From contig DASVPO010000017.1 in NCBI GenBank assembly GCA_036382855.1, positions 58,174-122,173 of the forward strand: DNA of 64,000 nucleotides, given 5' to 3'. The position numbers and the translations under genes are program-made. Origin of the DNA: DASVTR01 sp036382855 (GTDB lineage Bacteria; Acidobacteriota; Blastocatellia; Pyrinomonadales; Pyrinomonadaceae). A model generated the notes under the pieces. That model had not been told where the DNA came from. It made no database searches and saw nothing but the letters and a program-made list of their open reading frames with translations. How positions within the stretch are numbered: position 1 is the first letter of the stretch; each line of letters opens with the position of its first letter. Positions 1-9,629 of this stretch are shown in pieces.

Positions 1-1282
1 GACGAAAGACGGCCGGGTCTGCGCGACGGTCGCCGTCCACGTCAAGGCCCTGCCTGTCGGGCAGGCTTTTCGTGTAGTGCAGGATGAGCGGAACGTCTGG
101 AGCGCCGAAGGTTGATTGCCCGTAGCCGACCGACCAGAGGTTGCCTGGAGAAACGGCGGCGATGCCCTGTAGCAGATTCCAGCCGGTCGTGCCGCCGGGA
201 GGCACGTCAGGGCTTGGAACGCGCGTCCATGCTGCGCCGTCCCAATGGATGATAAATGTGCTCAAGCCCTGCGCCGGATTGGAGGCCGTGCCGACAGCCC
301 AAGCGTCGTTCGGCGCAAGCGCCACGACCGATTCAAGACTGCTCGCATCATTCTGCCCGCCCGGATGCGGCGTCGGGACAAACGTCCACTGCGCTCCGTC
401 CCAATGCAGGGCCAGAGATTTTCCGTAAGTGTTGAAGTCCACTATGTCGCGTTCGCCGACAGCCCAGATGTCATTGGGCGAGGTGGCGCTGATACTGTAG
501 AGGCGGCCATCATTGGTCGTCGGGTGATTGGGGCTGGGAACGATGCGCCAGCTTGTTCCGTCCCAGTGTTCTATCAGCGTGAGGGATTCGTTGCCGACCA
601 GAAACTCTCCGACCGCCCAAACATCGTTAGCCGAAACGGCCTTCACGCCCCAGAGAAAACTGGAACGAGGCGAGCCGCCATTCACGGAAGCATCAGGACT
701 CGCCACACGCGTCCAGGCGGCACCGTTCCAGTGCATGATTAAGGTGCTGACGCGACCGAAGTCTGAGGCGTAGCTGCCGACGGCCCAGATGTCGTTGGGC
801 GCAACGCCAGAGATGTCGTCGAGCGAGGGCGAAGTGCCGTCCGTCACAGGCGGGATGTTAACGACAGACCAAGCAGCGCCGTTCCAGTGCATCGTGTAAG
901 CATAACCGTGGCCGCCGACCGCCCAGACATCGTTGGACGAAAGTGCAACAGCCCTTTTCAGTATGTTGGTCGGAGAGATGCTGGCGTGCGGAGTTGGCAC
1001 AATCGTCCACTGCGCGCCGTTCCAGTGCATCGCCAGATTCTCAAACGCCGAAGCGCCGTTCGGCAGATAATGTCCGACGGCCCAAACGTCGCTGGCGTTG
1101 ATGGCTGCAACTCCGTCCAGACGCGCCGCACGGCTGCTCGGATTAGGACTACTGACGAGCGTCCAGCTTCCAGCACTCTGCGCCATGCTCGCCCGCCCGC
1201 CAGCTAAAAACATGAGAACGAAGAAGCACAGGCCGGCGGCGCGAAAGACTTCCGACAGCGATGAGGATATGCGTAAATTCAT
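1..1282 (-). CDS. Secreted ND(I/V)WAVG-repeat protein, 3' end outside window
   Basis: Reading the minus strand from the ATG at 1282 gives 427 uninterrupted codons that run off the left edge. An N-terminal signal peptide (hydrophobic segment about residues 17-33, ending near SMAQ) is followed by at least seven repeats of about 55 residues. Each has a core like NDIWAVG followed by a W-(N/D)-G-x-x-W segment and a SPNP-like turn. This pattern is typical of bacterial secreted beta-propeller-like proteins. The last visible residues (DVDGDRRADPAVFR) look like the start of an FG-GAP/VCBS-type repeat region, common at the C-terminus of such proteins. An exported or surface role is inferred; no enzymatic motif is visible. 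Upstream, AGAGAAG gives only a weak ribosome-binding site. Confidence 0.8.
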   Translation of the reverse strand, partial: MNLRISSSLSEVFRAAGLCFFVLMFLAGGRASMAQSAGSWTLVSSPNPSSRAARLDGVAAINASDVWAVGHYLPNGASAFENLAMHWNGAQWTIVPTPHASISPTNILKRAVALSSNDVWAVGGHGYAYTMHWNGAAWSVVNIPPVTDGTSPSLDDISGVAPNDIWAVGSYASDFGRVSTLIMHWNGAAWTRVASPDASVNGGSPRSSFLWGVKAVSANDVWAVGEFLVGNESLTLIEHWDGTSWRIVPSPNHPTTNDGRLYSISATSPNDIWAVGERDIVDFNTYGKSLALHWDGAQWTFVPTPHPGGQNDASSLESVVALAPNDAWAVGTASNPAQGLSTFIIHWDGAAWTRVPSPDVPPGGTTGWNLLQGIAAVSPGNLWSVGYGQSTFGAPDVPLILHYTKSLPDRQGLDVDGDRRADPAVFR

Positions 1283-1510
1283 AATGCGCTTCTCTACGGT
1301 ATTGTCTCCATGATAGCCCGCCAACGCCGCCGCCACATTGTGACAAAGTTATACTTCTGATCCGATATGATTTCCCTGCGAAACGGTGGCGCGCAAGCCG
1401 GCTTCCAGTCTGACTTAAAAGCCGCCGCGCCCCTCAATAGAAACAGGGCGGGCTAGTCCCTCAAAAATACATCGAATTGTAATGACGGATGAGCGAGATG
1501 CGAGAGGAGG

Positions 1511-1604
1511 ATGAGAAAGGATGAACTCCGAAGCATGAACGATGAACTGAGAAGCAAGCTGCTTAACAGTTCATCGTTCATCGTTCCTACTTCATCGTTT
1601 ACCT
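1511..1604. repeat. Heptamer-armed palindrome A
   Basis: Imperfect inverted repeat between two genes transcribed leftwards. The left arm carries GATGAAC-type heptamers, the right arm GTTCATC-type heptamers, and the centre reads AAGCAAGCTGCTT. It abuts the stop codon of the ppiD-like gene. It belongs to a dispersed family described in the findings. In RNA it could fold into a long stem and may act as a terminator or mRNA-end element. The rest of 1283-1510 shows no gene. Confidence 0.7.
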
Positions 1605-3629
1605 TTATCCCGGCGGTGGGATGGAGATTGGCGCGCGGCGCGGCGGCATCGCGGGCGATGTCATCTCCGGCTCATCTTCTTCGCGGCGGGCAAGGAGGGG
1701 TTCGTTGATGTAGATAGTGCCTTCGCTCTGCATGCGCGTTTTGATGGCCGTAATGAAATCTCCGAAGACCTGCTGGCGGCGCGCGTCCGTGGCCTGCTGG
1801 ACGAGACGGTCACGGTTTTTATTAAACTCCGTGAGGTCTGCTTCCGTCCGCTTGGTTGCACCGATGACGACCCACGTGTCGCCAATCTTCACGGGCGTCT
1901 TCGTCAATTCGCCTTCCTTCAGTGCGTAGAGCGCTTCGTCTGCGGCGGGGCTTGTTCCGGCTTCTCCGAGCGGCATGCCGAGTTTGTAAGCGCCTTCGTC
2001 TTTGGCTTCGAGGCCGAGCTTTTCGGCGGCTGCTTTAAGGTCGGCAGCGCTCGTCGCACTGTTTGCCAGATTGCGCGCGACTTCCTCCACCTGCGCTTTG
2101 GCACGTTCAAGCTTAAGAGCTTTCGTGACCTTCTCTTTGACCTCTTCGAATTCGGGGAGGCGCGGATCTTTCTTGTCAACCAGCATCGGAATCGCGAAGC
2201 CGCCTTTGACGGGCGTGCGGTTGCCTACGTCCTGCGGGTTGTTCAAGGGTTCGATGGCCTGTTCAAACTGCGCGCTGCTGCCGATGTCAGGCACATCATC
2301 GCCCCCGACGATGTAGGGCGTTTCCTTCACCATGTCTGCCGCGTTCATGTTGGCCTGCGCCGCAAACTCCTGCGCCACCTTCTGAAAATCCTTCTCCTGC
2401 TTGAGCCGCTCGGCTATGCGCGCCGATAGCTCTGCGGCGGCCGCATAGGCGCGCTTATTGCGCAGCGAGACGATCAATTCCGGCTTCGCCTGCTCGAAAG
2501 TTTTCGGCACTGCCTCGCCGCGACGGAAGATGTAATAAGCGTTGCCGGATTTGATGGGGCCTGAGATGCCGCCAATCTCCGTCTCGAAGGTGCGCTGCAA
2601 GGGGTCGTTCGGCTTGTTCGGGTCTTTCCTGACGAAGCTTGGAAGGAAGCCTCCGTTTTTGGCGGTTGCGGGGTCTTCGGAATGTCCGCGCGCAAGGTCG
2701 CCGAACTCCTTTTCGGGCATCGTGCCGGTCTGGCCGCGCGCCTCTCTGGCTAAATCCTCTGCCTTCGCCTTGACCGTCGCTTCGAGGTCCGGGCGCGCGA
2801 TTTTCAAAACAATCTGCTGGATACGGTTGCCAGCCTCTTTGTTTTCCGTCGGAATCGTGTCGTACTCCGTTTTCAAATCCGCGTCTGGAATGTTCAGCTT
2901 CTCTCCCATCTTCGCCTGGTCAATGTAGAGATAGCGAATCTTTTTCTGGGGTTCGAAGAGACGATACTTTGTCTTGTTCTGTTCAAAGTAGGCGCGCAAT
3001 TCTTCGTCTGTAGGCTGAATCTTTTCGGCCACCTTGTCGGGCGAGACGGCCACGTAGAGAACATCAAACTTAACGTTCTCGCGCAGGTAGTCGCTCTGCA
3101 CTTCTTCATCCGAGACGTGGACTCCGGCCGTGATGAAGGCATAGAGCTTCTGCGAAGCGATTTGCTCGCGGATGCCGCTTTCAAAACGCTCTATGTCGCC
3201 GTAGGCGGAAACGACGCGCTCTTTATACTTATCATAGCCGATGAAGTTGCCCGCCTGATCGCGAAACTCCCTGCGTAGTGTTTGCGCAACTTCTTCGTCG
3301 GACGCGCTCAGATTCAGGCGCGCTGCTTCCTGCGCCGTTATCTTCGACTGAATCATGCCGTTCAGGATACTACGGTCGGTGATGCCTAGTTGCTGTGGAT
3401 TAAACTGCCCGCCGTATCGCTGTAGCTCCTGCTGCTTACGCGAATTAAGTTCTCCGACGGTGATGTCGTCGCGGCCGACGCGCGCGATGACTTCCGTCGG
3501 AGCAGCCGACAGCGCCGTATTATCGCGGCCGGGCCCGTAGAACAAAATCAGACTGAGGGCCATTAAGAATATGAACCCGACGATGATAATCTTGCCGGAG
3601 CGTTGCATCCGGCTCATGGCTTTCAACAT
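1605..3629 (-). CDS. ppiD: PpiD/SurA-like peptidyl-prolyl isomerase
   Basis: Membrane-anchored periplasmic folding factor of 674 residues. The N-terminus has a short basic stretch and one transmembrane segment (about residues 13-31), as in PpiD. A SurA_N-type chaperone region follows (about 40-200) with the expected sequence EVIARVGRDDITVGELN. A parvulin rotamase domain lies at about 260-375, with GGFLPSF and the following GGISGPIKSGNAYYIF pattern. The C-terminal region (about 430-520) resembles a second, degenerate parvulin-like domain. The size is close to PpiD (about 620 residues) and larger than SurA. The family assists folding of exported proteins. The proline-rich tail (about 655-674) is unusual. 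The gene stands alone; its 3' end touches palindrome A. Confidence 0.85.
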   Translation of the reverse strand: MLKAMSRMQRSGKIIIVGFIFLMALSLILFYGPGRDNTALSAAPTEVIARVGRDDITVGELNSRKQQELQRYGGQFNPQQLGITDRSILNGMIQSKITAQEAARLNLSASDEEVAQTLRREFRDQAGNFIGYDKYKERVVSAYGDIERFESGIREQIASQKLYAFITAGVHVSDEEVQSDYLRENVKFDVLYVAVSPDKVAEKIQPTDEELRAYFEQNKTKYRLFEPQKKIRYLYIDQAKMGEKLNIPDADLKTEYDTIPTENKEAGNRIQQIVLKIARPDLEATVKAKAEDLAREARGQTGTMPEKEFGDLARGHSEDPATAKNGGFLPSFVRKDPNKPNDPLQRTFETEIGGISGPIKSGNAYYIFRRGEAVPKTFEQAKPELIVSLRNKRAYAAAAELSARIAERLKQEKDFQKVAQEFAAQANMNAADMVKETPYIVGGDDVPDIGSSAQFEQAIEPLNNPQDVGNRTPVKGGFAIPMLVDKKDPRLPEFEEVKEKVTKALKLERAKAQVEEVARNLANSATSAADLKAAAEKLGLEAKDEGAYKLGMPLGEAGTSPAADEALYALKEGELTKTPVKIGDTWVVIGATKRTEADLTEFNKNRDRLVQQATDARRQQVFGDFITAIKTRMQSEGTIYINEPLLARREEDEPEMTSPAMPPRRAPISIPPPG

Positions 3630-3883
3630 CTTCGATAACCTTCCTCTATCCGCGCTCTGCTGTGTTTGACGTTAAAGTTCAATTGTAGAAAGTGAATGCT
3701 GGTAGCTGATGATTGCTCTCTCTGCAAATCGCGGATTGTAACGGAGAGTGTGCGGCTCTCGCAACCGCAGGAGGCGTTGACTCGACGGTGCGGCTATGTT
3801 GCGGAGCGCCTCATTTAAAGTATCATGCAGCGGTTCGTCGCTCATCACTATCAATCGTTTGTCGGTTTGGCGCTGGATTACGT

Positions 3884-4741
3884 ATGCCTCGTCGGAAGTC
3901 TAAAAAAGCCGGAGAGCGCACGGCCGCGCAATCCTTACAGGAATATGGACGAGGGATTGCGGGTGGGCTGATGCTGAGCCTCCCGCTTCTCTACACGATG
4001 GAAGTCTGGTGGGCCGGGTTCAGCGCACACCCCTGGCGGCTGCTCGCCTACATGCTCGCGACATTCGTGCTGCTGCTCGGCTATAACCGCTACGGAGGCT
4101 TGCGTCGCGACGCGAGCATGATGGAAGTAGCCATTGATTCGGTCGAAGAGATGGGCATCGGGATAGTTATTTCGGCCGTCGCTCTATTTCTGCTGGGACG
4201 CATTACGTTCGAGATGCCTTTTAACGAGATGGCCGGGCAGATTGTGGTCGAGGCGATGACGGTGGCTATCGGCGTCTCCATCGGTACTGCGCAACTCGGC
4301 GGAGACGATGAAGACGAAGGGCTGGCTGGCGACACGGGCGAGCAGCAGATTCACTTCGGCGGGCAGATGCTTCTGGCGCTCTGCGGCGCTGTGTTGTTTG
4401 CCTCCAACGTCGCTCCGACCGAAGAGATTGTGATGATAGCGGTCGAGATTTCATGGGGGCGGTTGCTCGTGCTGGCGCTGGTGTCAATGCTGGTCGGCTC
4501 TCTGATTCTTCACTTCAGCGAATTCAAGGGCGCACGCCAGTTTGTGCGTACGGAAAGCTTTAGCGCCATTCTGATTGGAACCGTTCTCACATACGCTGTC
4601 GCGCTCGTCGCTTCAGCGCTCATTCTCTGGTTCTTCGGCCGCTTCGACGGCGTGACGCTCTACACGGCGCTGGCGCAGATAATAGTGTTGGGTGTGGCCG
4701 CCAGCTTCGGCGCGTCCGCCGGAAGGCTTTTGCTGCAATGA
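3884..4741 (+). CDS. TIGR02587 family membrane protein (DUF2391)
   Basis: Integral membrane protein of unknown function, 285 residues from the ATG at 3884. An in-frame start at 3713 exists, but the first 57 residues it adds are unlike the family. A basic N-terminus (PRRKSKK) precedes about seven to eight hydrophobic segments. Recognisable family stretches include YGRGIAGGLMLSLPLLYTMEVWW and the acidic interruption GGDDEDEGLAGDTGEQQ. The stop TGA (4739-4741) overlaps the next gene's ATG (4738-4740) as ATGA, so the two are probably translationally coupled. The TIGR02587/TIGR02588 pairing is a known conserved neighbourhood, but no function has been established that I can name. Confidence 0.8.
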   Translation: MPRRKSKKAGERTAAQSLQEYGRGIAGGLMLSLPLLYTMEVWWAGFSAHPWRLLAYMLATFVLLLGYNRYGGLRRDASMMEVAIDSVEEMGIGIVISAVALFLLGRITFEMPFNEMAGQIVVEAMTVAIGVSIGTAQLGGDDEDEGLAGDTGEQQIHFGGQMLLALCGAVLFASNVAPTEEIVMIAVEISWGRLLVLALVSMLVGSLILHFSEFKGARQFVRTESFSAILIGTVLTYAVALVASALILWFFGRFDGVTLYTALAQIIVLGVAASFGASAGRLLLQ

Positions 4742-5121
4742 ACAAACCGCAAAAAAACTGGCTTGAGTGGATTGTCTTCGCCGTCGGGCTGGCGCTCGTC
4801 GCCTCAACGCTCGCTTATCTGGTCTATGCCGGTGTGACGACGGGCATCGAGCCGCCCAGTCTTGAAGTTCGCCTCGGCACGCCCGAACAACGCACGCACA
4901 ATTTCATAGTGCCCGTCACGGTCATTAACCACGGCGACAAGACCGCAGGAGGCATCAAAATCGAAGTCGTGATGGAGAGCGAAGGGCGTGAGCAGGCGCG
5001 CGGCGAAGTTGACATTCCTTTTCTGCCGCGCCATGCGACGCGCGAAGGATGGGTCGCTTTCGAGCAAGACCCGCGCACAGCCAAACTCAACGCACGCGTG
5101 CTCGGCTATGAAGAACCCTGA
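4738..5121 (+). CDS. TIGR02588 family protein
   Basis: Small single-pass protein of 127 residues. One transmembrane segment (about residues 11-29) is followed by an extracytoplasmic beta-rich domain with the pattern VPVTVINHGDKTAGGIKIEV, resembling an immunoglobulin-like or CARDB-like fold. This matches the TIGR02588 partner that almost always follows a TIGR02587 protein. The overlapping ATGA with the upstream stop codon suggests equimolar synthesis and a physical complex. Function is unknown. Confidence 0.8.
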   Translation: MNKPQKNWLEWIVFAVGLALVASTLAYLVYAGVTTGIEPPSLEVRLGTPEQRTHNFIVPVTVINHGDKTAGGIKIEVVMESEGREQARGEVDIPFLPRHATREGWVAFEQDPRTAKLNARVLGYEEP

Positions 5122-5243
5122 ACCGCTCCTCTTCATTCTGCGACATGTTCAGCTTCCCCTCCGCCTGAATATCAATCGGATAGCAACTGCCTCCCTGTCA
5201 ACGGTTGCTGCCCACAAAAGCTAATGCTATCGTAAGCTCAACG

Positions 5244-6332
5244 ATGAATATGATGGAACATTCGATCTGGCTCTGGGTGGGTTTTGGCGCGTTCATACTG
5301 TTGATGCTGAGCCTCGACCTTGGGGTCTTCAGCCGGAAGGCTCACACGCCGACGTATAAAGAAGCGGCCATCTGGAGCGCGGTCTGGGTCTCGCTGGCGG
5401 CAATTTTTGCGGCCATCGTCTTCTATCACATAGGACACCAGAAGGGCCTTGAGTTTGTCTCCGGCTATCTGATAGAGCTTTCGCTCTCGGTTGATAACCT
5501 GTTCGTCTTTCTGCTGATTTTCGCCTACTTCAAAGTTCCTTCAAAATTCCAGCACCGTGTTCTCTTCTGGGGTGTGATGGGTGCGCTCGTGATGCGCATC
5601 ACGATGATTTTTCTGGGCACGGCGCTTATCACGCGCTTCCACTGGCTGATCTACATCTTCGGTGCGTTTCTGATTTTCACAGGACTCAAGATGTTCAGTC
5701 AGGAAGAGACTGAGATTCAGCCGGAATCGAACCCGCTCGTTAAGCTCGTGACGCGATTCATACCGATTACGCGCCACTACGAAGGCGAAAAGTTTTTCAC
5801 CGTCGAGAACGGCAAACGCACGGGCACGCTGCTGCTCCTTGTGCTCGTTATCGTGGAAGTCTCGGATCTGATTTTTGCAGTTGACTCGATTCCGGCAATC
5901 TTCGGCGTCACGACAGACCCTTTCATCGTTTATACATCAAACGTCTTCGCCATCCTCGGCCTGCGTTCGCTCTATTTCCTGCTGGCCGGTGTGGTCGAAA
6001 AATTCCACTACCTGAAGATGGGCCTCGCCGTCGTCCTGACGTTTATCGGCGTCAAGATGCTGCTCCCGCTTCTCGTCAAGGGACTGACGATGGCTCTCAA
6101 CTACGCTGGCGCAACCTCGCTCGCCGAATATGTCTCCCACGGCTCACACATTCCGACCGGCTATGCGCTCGGCATCGTGGCGCTTGTGCTCGCCGCTTCG
6201 GTCGTCGCCTCGCTTATCTGGCCGCAACACGCCGAAAGAGATATTGACGTTGACCTCCCCTCCGGCTTCCATCCTCCCTTCGAGAATGTGGAAAAGGAGA
6301 CTCAGCCCAAAACCTTTGAAGTAAAAAGGTAA
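5244..6332 (+). CDS. TerC/Alx family membrane protein
   Basis: Integral membrane protein of 362 residues with about nine helices, of the TerC/Alx family. Members are linked to manganese export or metal homeostasis and, in some plasmids, tellurite resistance. Diagnostic motifs are visible: an SLDLGVF segment in the first helix, ELSLSVDNLFVFLL in the third, and EVSDLIFAVDSIPAIF later, with conserved aspartates inside membrane helices. The start at 5244 (MNMMEHSIWLW) is preferred over the in-frame start at 5205. The last codons and the stop TAA (6330-6332) lie inside the left arm of palindrome F, so the element helped set the C-terminus. I looked for a yybP-ykoY type manganese riboswitch in 5122-5243 and did not see a convincing one. 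Confidence 0.9.
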   Translation: MNMMEHSIWLWVGFGAFILLMLSLDLGVFSRKAHTPTYKEAAIWSAVWVSLAAIFAAIVFYHIGHQKGLEFVSGYLIELSLSVDNLFVFLLIFAYFKVPSKFQHRVLFWGVMGALVMRITMIFLGTALITRFHWLIYIFGAFLIFTGLKMFSQEETEIQPESNPLVKLVTRFIPITRHYEGEKFFTVENGKRTGTLLLLVLVIVEVSDLIFAVDSIPAIFGVTTDPFIVYTSNVFAILGLRSLYFLLAGVVEKFHYLKMGLAVVLTFIGVKMLLPLLVKGLTMALNYAGATSLAEYVSHGSHIPTGYALGIVALVLAASVVASLIWPQHAERDIDVDLPSGFHPPFENVEKETQPKTFEVKR

Positions 6333-6412
6333 AAGGTTGGGGAGACCAGCTTTAATTAACAGCGGTTTCCGCCTCATTTTTACCTTTTGCCTTTTACCTT
6401 TTTACTTTTATT
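6321..6412. repeat. Heptamer-armed palindrome F
   Basis: The left arm has AAAAGGT-type units and the right arm TACCTTT-type units, with a loop of about 30 bases between them that contains GAGACCAGC. The left arm overlaps the final codons of the TerC gene and provides its TAA. The right arm is rich in T, so the transcript could behave like an intrinsic terminator. The 169 bases that follow, up to 6581, hold no gene. Confidence 0.7.
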
Positions 6413-6581
6413 TTGCCTTCTTCCGCGCGCTTGTGTTAATTTTTTAATGAGCGGTATAGCCCGGATGCCGCTGCCACGTTCGTTGCGAAGCCTTGCGGCG
6501 TCCGTCGAAACACGAAAAGCCCGGCTCACCCCGACCGACTTGCATCTTGCCCTTCAGTAGATTCCGGCTCATTTCCCAAAG

Positions 6582-7844
6582 ATGGCTACTAAACGCAGTC
6601 GTTTGAATCTCGACTGGTGGGTCGTCGAAAAACGACACATCTATCGCCTCGTTATCCTGCTCGTCGTCGTCTTGCTCGCAAGCGGCGCGGGCCTCTACCT
6701 GTGGCGCTACGGCAACCCTTTTAAGAGCACGGAGACGACTGTTGACGCGCCTGCCGGTGCACGTTTTATCTCGTTTGAGGGCGACGTGAGGATTATTCGC
6801 TCCACCACGCGCGAGACGTTTCAGGCCAGCAACCAGATCAGGCTTTATCCCGGCGACACCGTGCAGACGCAGGCCGATGGCCGTGCGCGCATCTCCATGA
6901 TTGACGGTTCAACCTTAGTCGTGCGGCCCAACAGCACCGTCATCATCCGCGACAACACCAGCTTTGAAAACGGGCAGCGCGTTAACGTCCGCGTCGCAGT
7001 CGGCAGCGGGCAGGTCAACGTCCGCACAGAGCAGCAGACCGAAGGAACACGCAACATCGTCGAGACGCCGCAGACCGAAAACCAACTCGGCGCACTCACG
7101 GGCGCAACCTTCGGCGTCAATGCTGAAAACAAGACGGAAGAGATACGCGTTAGCTCCGGCGCGATGGAAACCATCACGACTAAAGACGGCGAGAAGACGA
7201 CTGTTCGCGGCGGAGAATTTCTGGCCGTCTCGCCTTCGGGCACGCTGACGCGCCGCGAAAATCTGCTGGCCGTGCCCGCACCGCTTGCGCCGCGCGACCT
7301 TGAGACAGTCTTCGCCAAACAGAACGGCGCGGCCAGCGTCGGACTCAAGTGGCAACGCCCGCAGTCTGGCACGCCCGCACATTATCGCGTCGAAGTCGCG
7401 ACCTCGCCCTTCTTCGTCGCCGCCGGAAAAGTGATCGAGCGCGACCAGTTATCGGCCACAGAGTTTAACGCCTCAGACCTCCGGCCGGGCGCTTATTTCT
7501 GGCGCGTGCGCGCGACAGCCCCTTCGGGACAGACGAGCGATTGGAGCGAGCCGCAGAAGTTTGTCATCGTGACGGGCGGAACGGGACAGCGTGTTGCCGT
7601 CTCAGACCTGACGACGGAATACGTCGGCGGACAAATCTATCTCATACGCGGGCGCGCGCAGTATGGCACGACGATTCGCATCAGCGGGCGCGAGACGCTG
7701 GTCGGCAGCGACGAAGCGTTTCAACTACAGATCACAGCGCCCGCAGAGGCGCGCGAGATTACCCTTGAAGCGCTCGACGCACAGGGCAACAGCAGCCCTT
7801 ATAAAGTCCCGCTCACGGCGGGCGCGTCCAGGCCCAGACGATAA
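6582..7844 (+). CDS. FecR-domain protein with fibronectin-like C-terminus
   Basis: Single-pass envelope protein of 420 residues. A short cytoplasmic N-terminus precedes one transmembrane segment (about residues 20-43). A FecR domain follows (about 60-215) with the pattern LYPGDTVQTQADGRARISMIDGSTLVVRPNS, typical of stand-alone FecR domains. Residues about 235-330 look like a fibronectin type III module (LKWQRPQSGTPAHYRVEV ending in a DWSEPQKFVI strand). A further beta-sandwich-like segment closes the protein. There is no adjacent TonB receptor or sigma factor, so classical Fec signalling is unlikely. It is followed directly by the GGDEF gene and could share its transcript. Confidence 0.8.
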   Translation: MATKRSRLNLDWWVVEKRHIYRLVILLVVVLLASGAGLYLWRYGNPFKSTETTVDAPAGARFISFEGDVRIIRSTTRETFQASNQIRLYPGDTVQTQADGRARISMIDGSTLVVRPNSTVIIRDNTSFENGQRVNVRVAVGSGQVNVRTEQQTEGTRNIVETPQTENQLGALTGATFGVNAENKTEEIRVSSGAMETITTKDGEKTTVRGGEFLAVSPSGTLTRRENLLAVPAPLAPRDLETVFAKQNGAASVGLKWQRPQSGTPAHYRVEVATSPFFVAAGKVIERDQLSATEFNASDLRPGAYFWRVRATAPSGQTSDWSEPQKFVIVTGGTGQRVAVSDLTTEYVGGQIYLIRGRAQYGTTIRISGRETLVGSDEAFQLQITAPAEAREITLEALDAQGNSSPYKVPLTAGASRPRR

Positions 7845-7850
7845 AGGGGA

Positions 7851-9422
7851 GTGAAGTTTAGAGAGATGCCCAGGCACGTGATTCTACTAACGGACGCGCA
7901 CGAACCGCCCGCCACCGCGCTGCTCGAAGCGCTCGGCGAGGCCGGACTAAGCGTGCTCATAGAGGGCTTGCGCGACGTGGAGGCGGAGGTCGCCGCGCTC
8001 TCCCGCGAGCACGCAAACGGCGCAACAGGAAGCGAGCCGCCCCTTGCTGTGCTTTATGAAGCGCGGGCCGGAACAGACGCGCTCGAAATCCATGCCGCCA
8101 TCGAGCATGCTTTAACGACGTGGAAGGGAGCGCCGCTCGTCGCCTGCCGTGTGCAGGAAAACAACAGCCAGCATCACAAGCTACAGCGACCGATGGACAG
8201 CGCCGCACTCAAGCGTATGGGCTTTCAGGAAGTGGCAGACGATCCTGCGCAAGTGCCCGCGCTTTTGCGTGAACTGGAAGAACGCGGGACGACGGGCGAG
8301 CTATCGCCGCCGACCGAGACTGAGAGCACGCTGCTGCCAAGCGCGCTGCTGCTCCCGGACAATCTGAAGGTCAATAGCCTTCGCGCAGCCTTCGAGCTTG
8401 TCGCCTCGCTCCATTTCACAAACGACCAGAAGAGCGCCGCACACACTGCGCTGGCAGGGCTCTCAACGCTCGTCGGAGCAGACCGCTGGACTATCTACCT
8501 GACGGCTGATGCTCCCAGCAGCGGCGCGGCCCTGAACCTCGAACCCCTAGCCGCGCGCGGGCTGACGACGAGCGAGCGAGTCGCCGCAGACCACGATTTG
8601 CGTCGTGCGTTGTTGGGCGATGAGCTGCTTTTGTCGGGCGCGGAATCGAAGGCGGCGCGCGAGGCCGCGGCCAGTCTGGAAATCGTGAGAAAAGCGGAGC
8701 GCAATCGTCGCTTTATCGCTTTGCCGCTGACGAGCGGAGAGAAGTTGACAGGCATTCTCGAAGGCGTTCGCGAGGGAGAACATGTCCGTGCCTTCACGAA
8801 ACGCGACGTGTCGCTGCTTGGCGCTCTCAGCTTACCCATCGCCTTCGCCCTCGCCAATTCACAACGCATCGCCGAAGCCGAACGACTATCCTTGACAGAC
8901 GATTTGACGAAGCTGCATAACGCGCGTTATCTACGACAGTATTTGCTGAGCGAAATCAAGCGAGCGCGCCGCTACGGCACAAGCTGCTCGGCCCTTTTCT
9001 TCGACCTCGACAATTTCAAACTCGTCAACGACCTTCACGGACACCTCGTCGGCTCACACGTCCTGATGGAGATGGCGACGATTATCCTCTCAAGCGTGCG
9101 CGACACGGATATAGTTGCACGCTATGGTGGCGACGAGTTTGTCGTAGTGCTGCCGGAAAGTAATATTGAGCAGGCGGCTTTCGTGGCGGGCCGCGTCCGT
9201 GAAAAGATTGAGCGCCACGTTTTTACGGGCGGACGGGGCTTGCGTCTGGAACTGACGGCGAGTTTCGGCGTCGCCGCTTTTCCGCAACACGCGCAATCGC
9301 CGCAGCAACTCGTCGCCTGCGCAGACGCTGCCATGTATGAAGCAAAAGCCTCTGGAAAGAACTGCGTCCGCTTCGCCGCGCCCCCCTCAGACATTTTCCA
9401 GAACGAAAAAGCGCTTTCCTGA
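7851..9422 (+). CDS. Diguanylate cyclase with GAF-like sensor
   Basis: Cytosolic signalling protein of 523 residues. The GTG at 7851 sits directly behind AAGGGGA; an ATG at 7866 is an alternative start. The first 120 residues look like a degenerate receiver-type alpha/beta domain without clear phospho-acceptor residues. Residues about 165-345 fit a GAF domain. The C-terminal 165 residues are a GGDEF domain: DLTKLHNARYL, FFDLDNFKLVND, then YGGDEFVVVL near residue 424. The intact active-site motif and substrate-binding residues predict synthesis of cyclic di-GMP. No RxxD inhibitory site is obvious just upstream of the active-site motif. It precedes the mre operon by 207 bases. Confidence 0.88.
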   Translation: MKFREMPRHVILLTDAHEPPATALLEALGEAGLSVLIEGLRDVEAEVAALSREHANGATGSEPPLAVLYEARAGTDALEIHAAIEHALTTWKGAPLVACRVQENNSQHHKLQRPMDSAALKRMGFQEVADDPAQVPALLRELEERGTTGELSPPTETESTLLPSALLLPDNLKVNSLRAAFELVASLHFTNDQKSAAHTALAGLSTLVGADRWTIYLTADAPSSGAALNLEPLAARGLTTSERVAADHDLRRALLGDELLLSGAESKAAREAAASLEIVRKAERNRRFIALPLTSGEKLTGILEGVREGEHVRAFTKRDVSLLGALSLPIAFALANSQRIAEAERLSLTDDLTKLHNARYLRQYLLSEIKRARRYGTSCSALFFDLDNFKLVNDLHGHLVGSHVLMEMATIILSSVRDTDIVARYGGDEFVVVLPESNIEQAAFVAGRVREKIERHVFTGGRGLRLELTASFGVAAFPQHAQSPQQLVACADAAMYEAKASGKNCVRFAAPPSDIFQNEKALS

Positions 9423-9629
9423 ACGGGAAAAGGCGTTTTCCTGATAGCGCACGAGCGTCTCTTCGGTGTATCTTAAGAGGTTCGCTGTTGTGCGGCTGGT
9501 CTGGCCTGCATTGCTGGTGCCTCTCTTTTCCCGGTCAAAAACCACAGGCACGCGTGCATTCACACCGCTGCTGAAACAAACGGCGGGCGCATTCATACTG
9601 TCAATCAGAGAATATGGAAAGCTGCTTAC

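Noticed and set aside
5122..5243. Manganese riboswitch upstream of the TerC gene
   Set aside because: TerC/Alx genes often have one, but I could not find the conserved loop elements or a matching stem.
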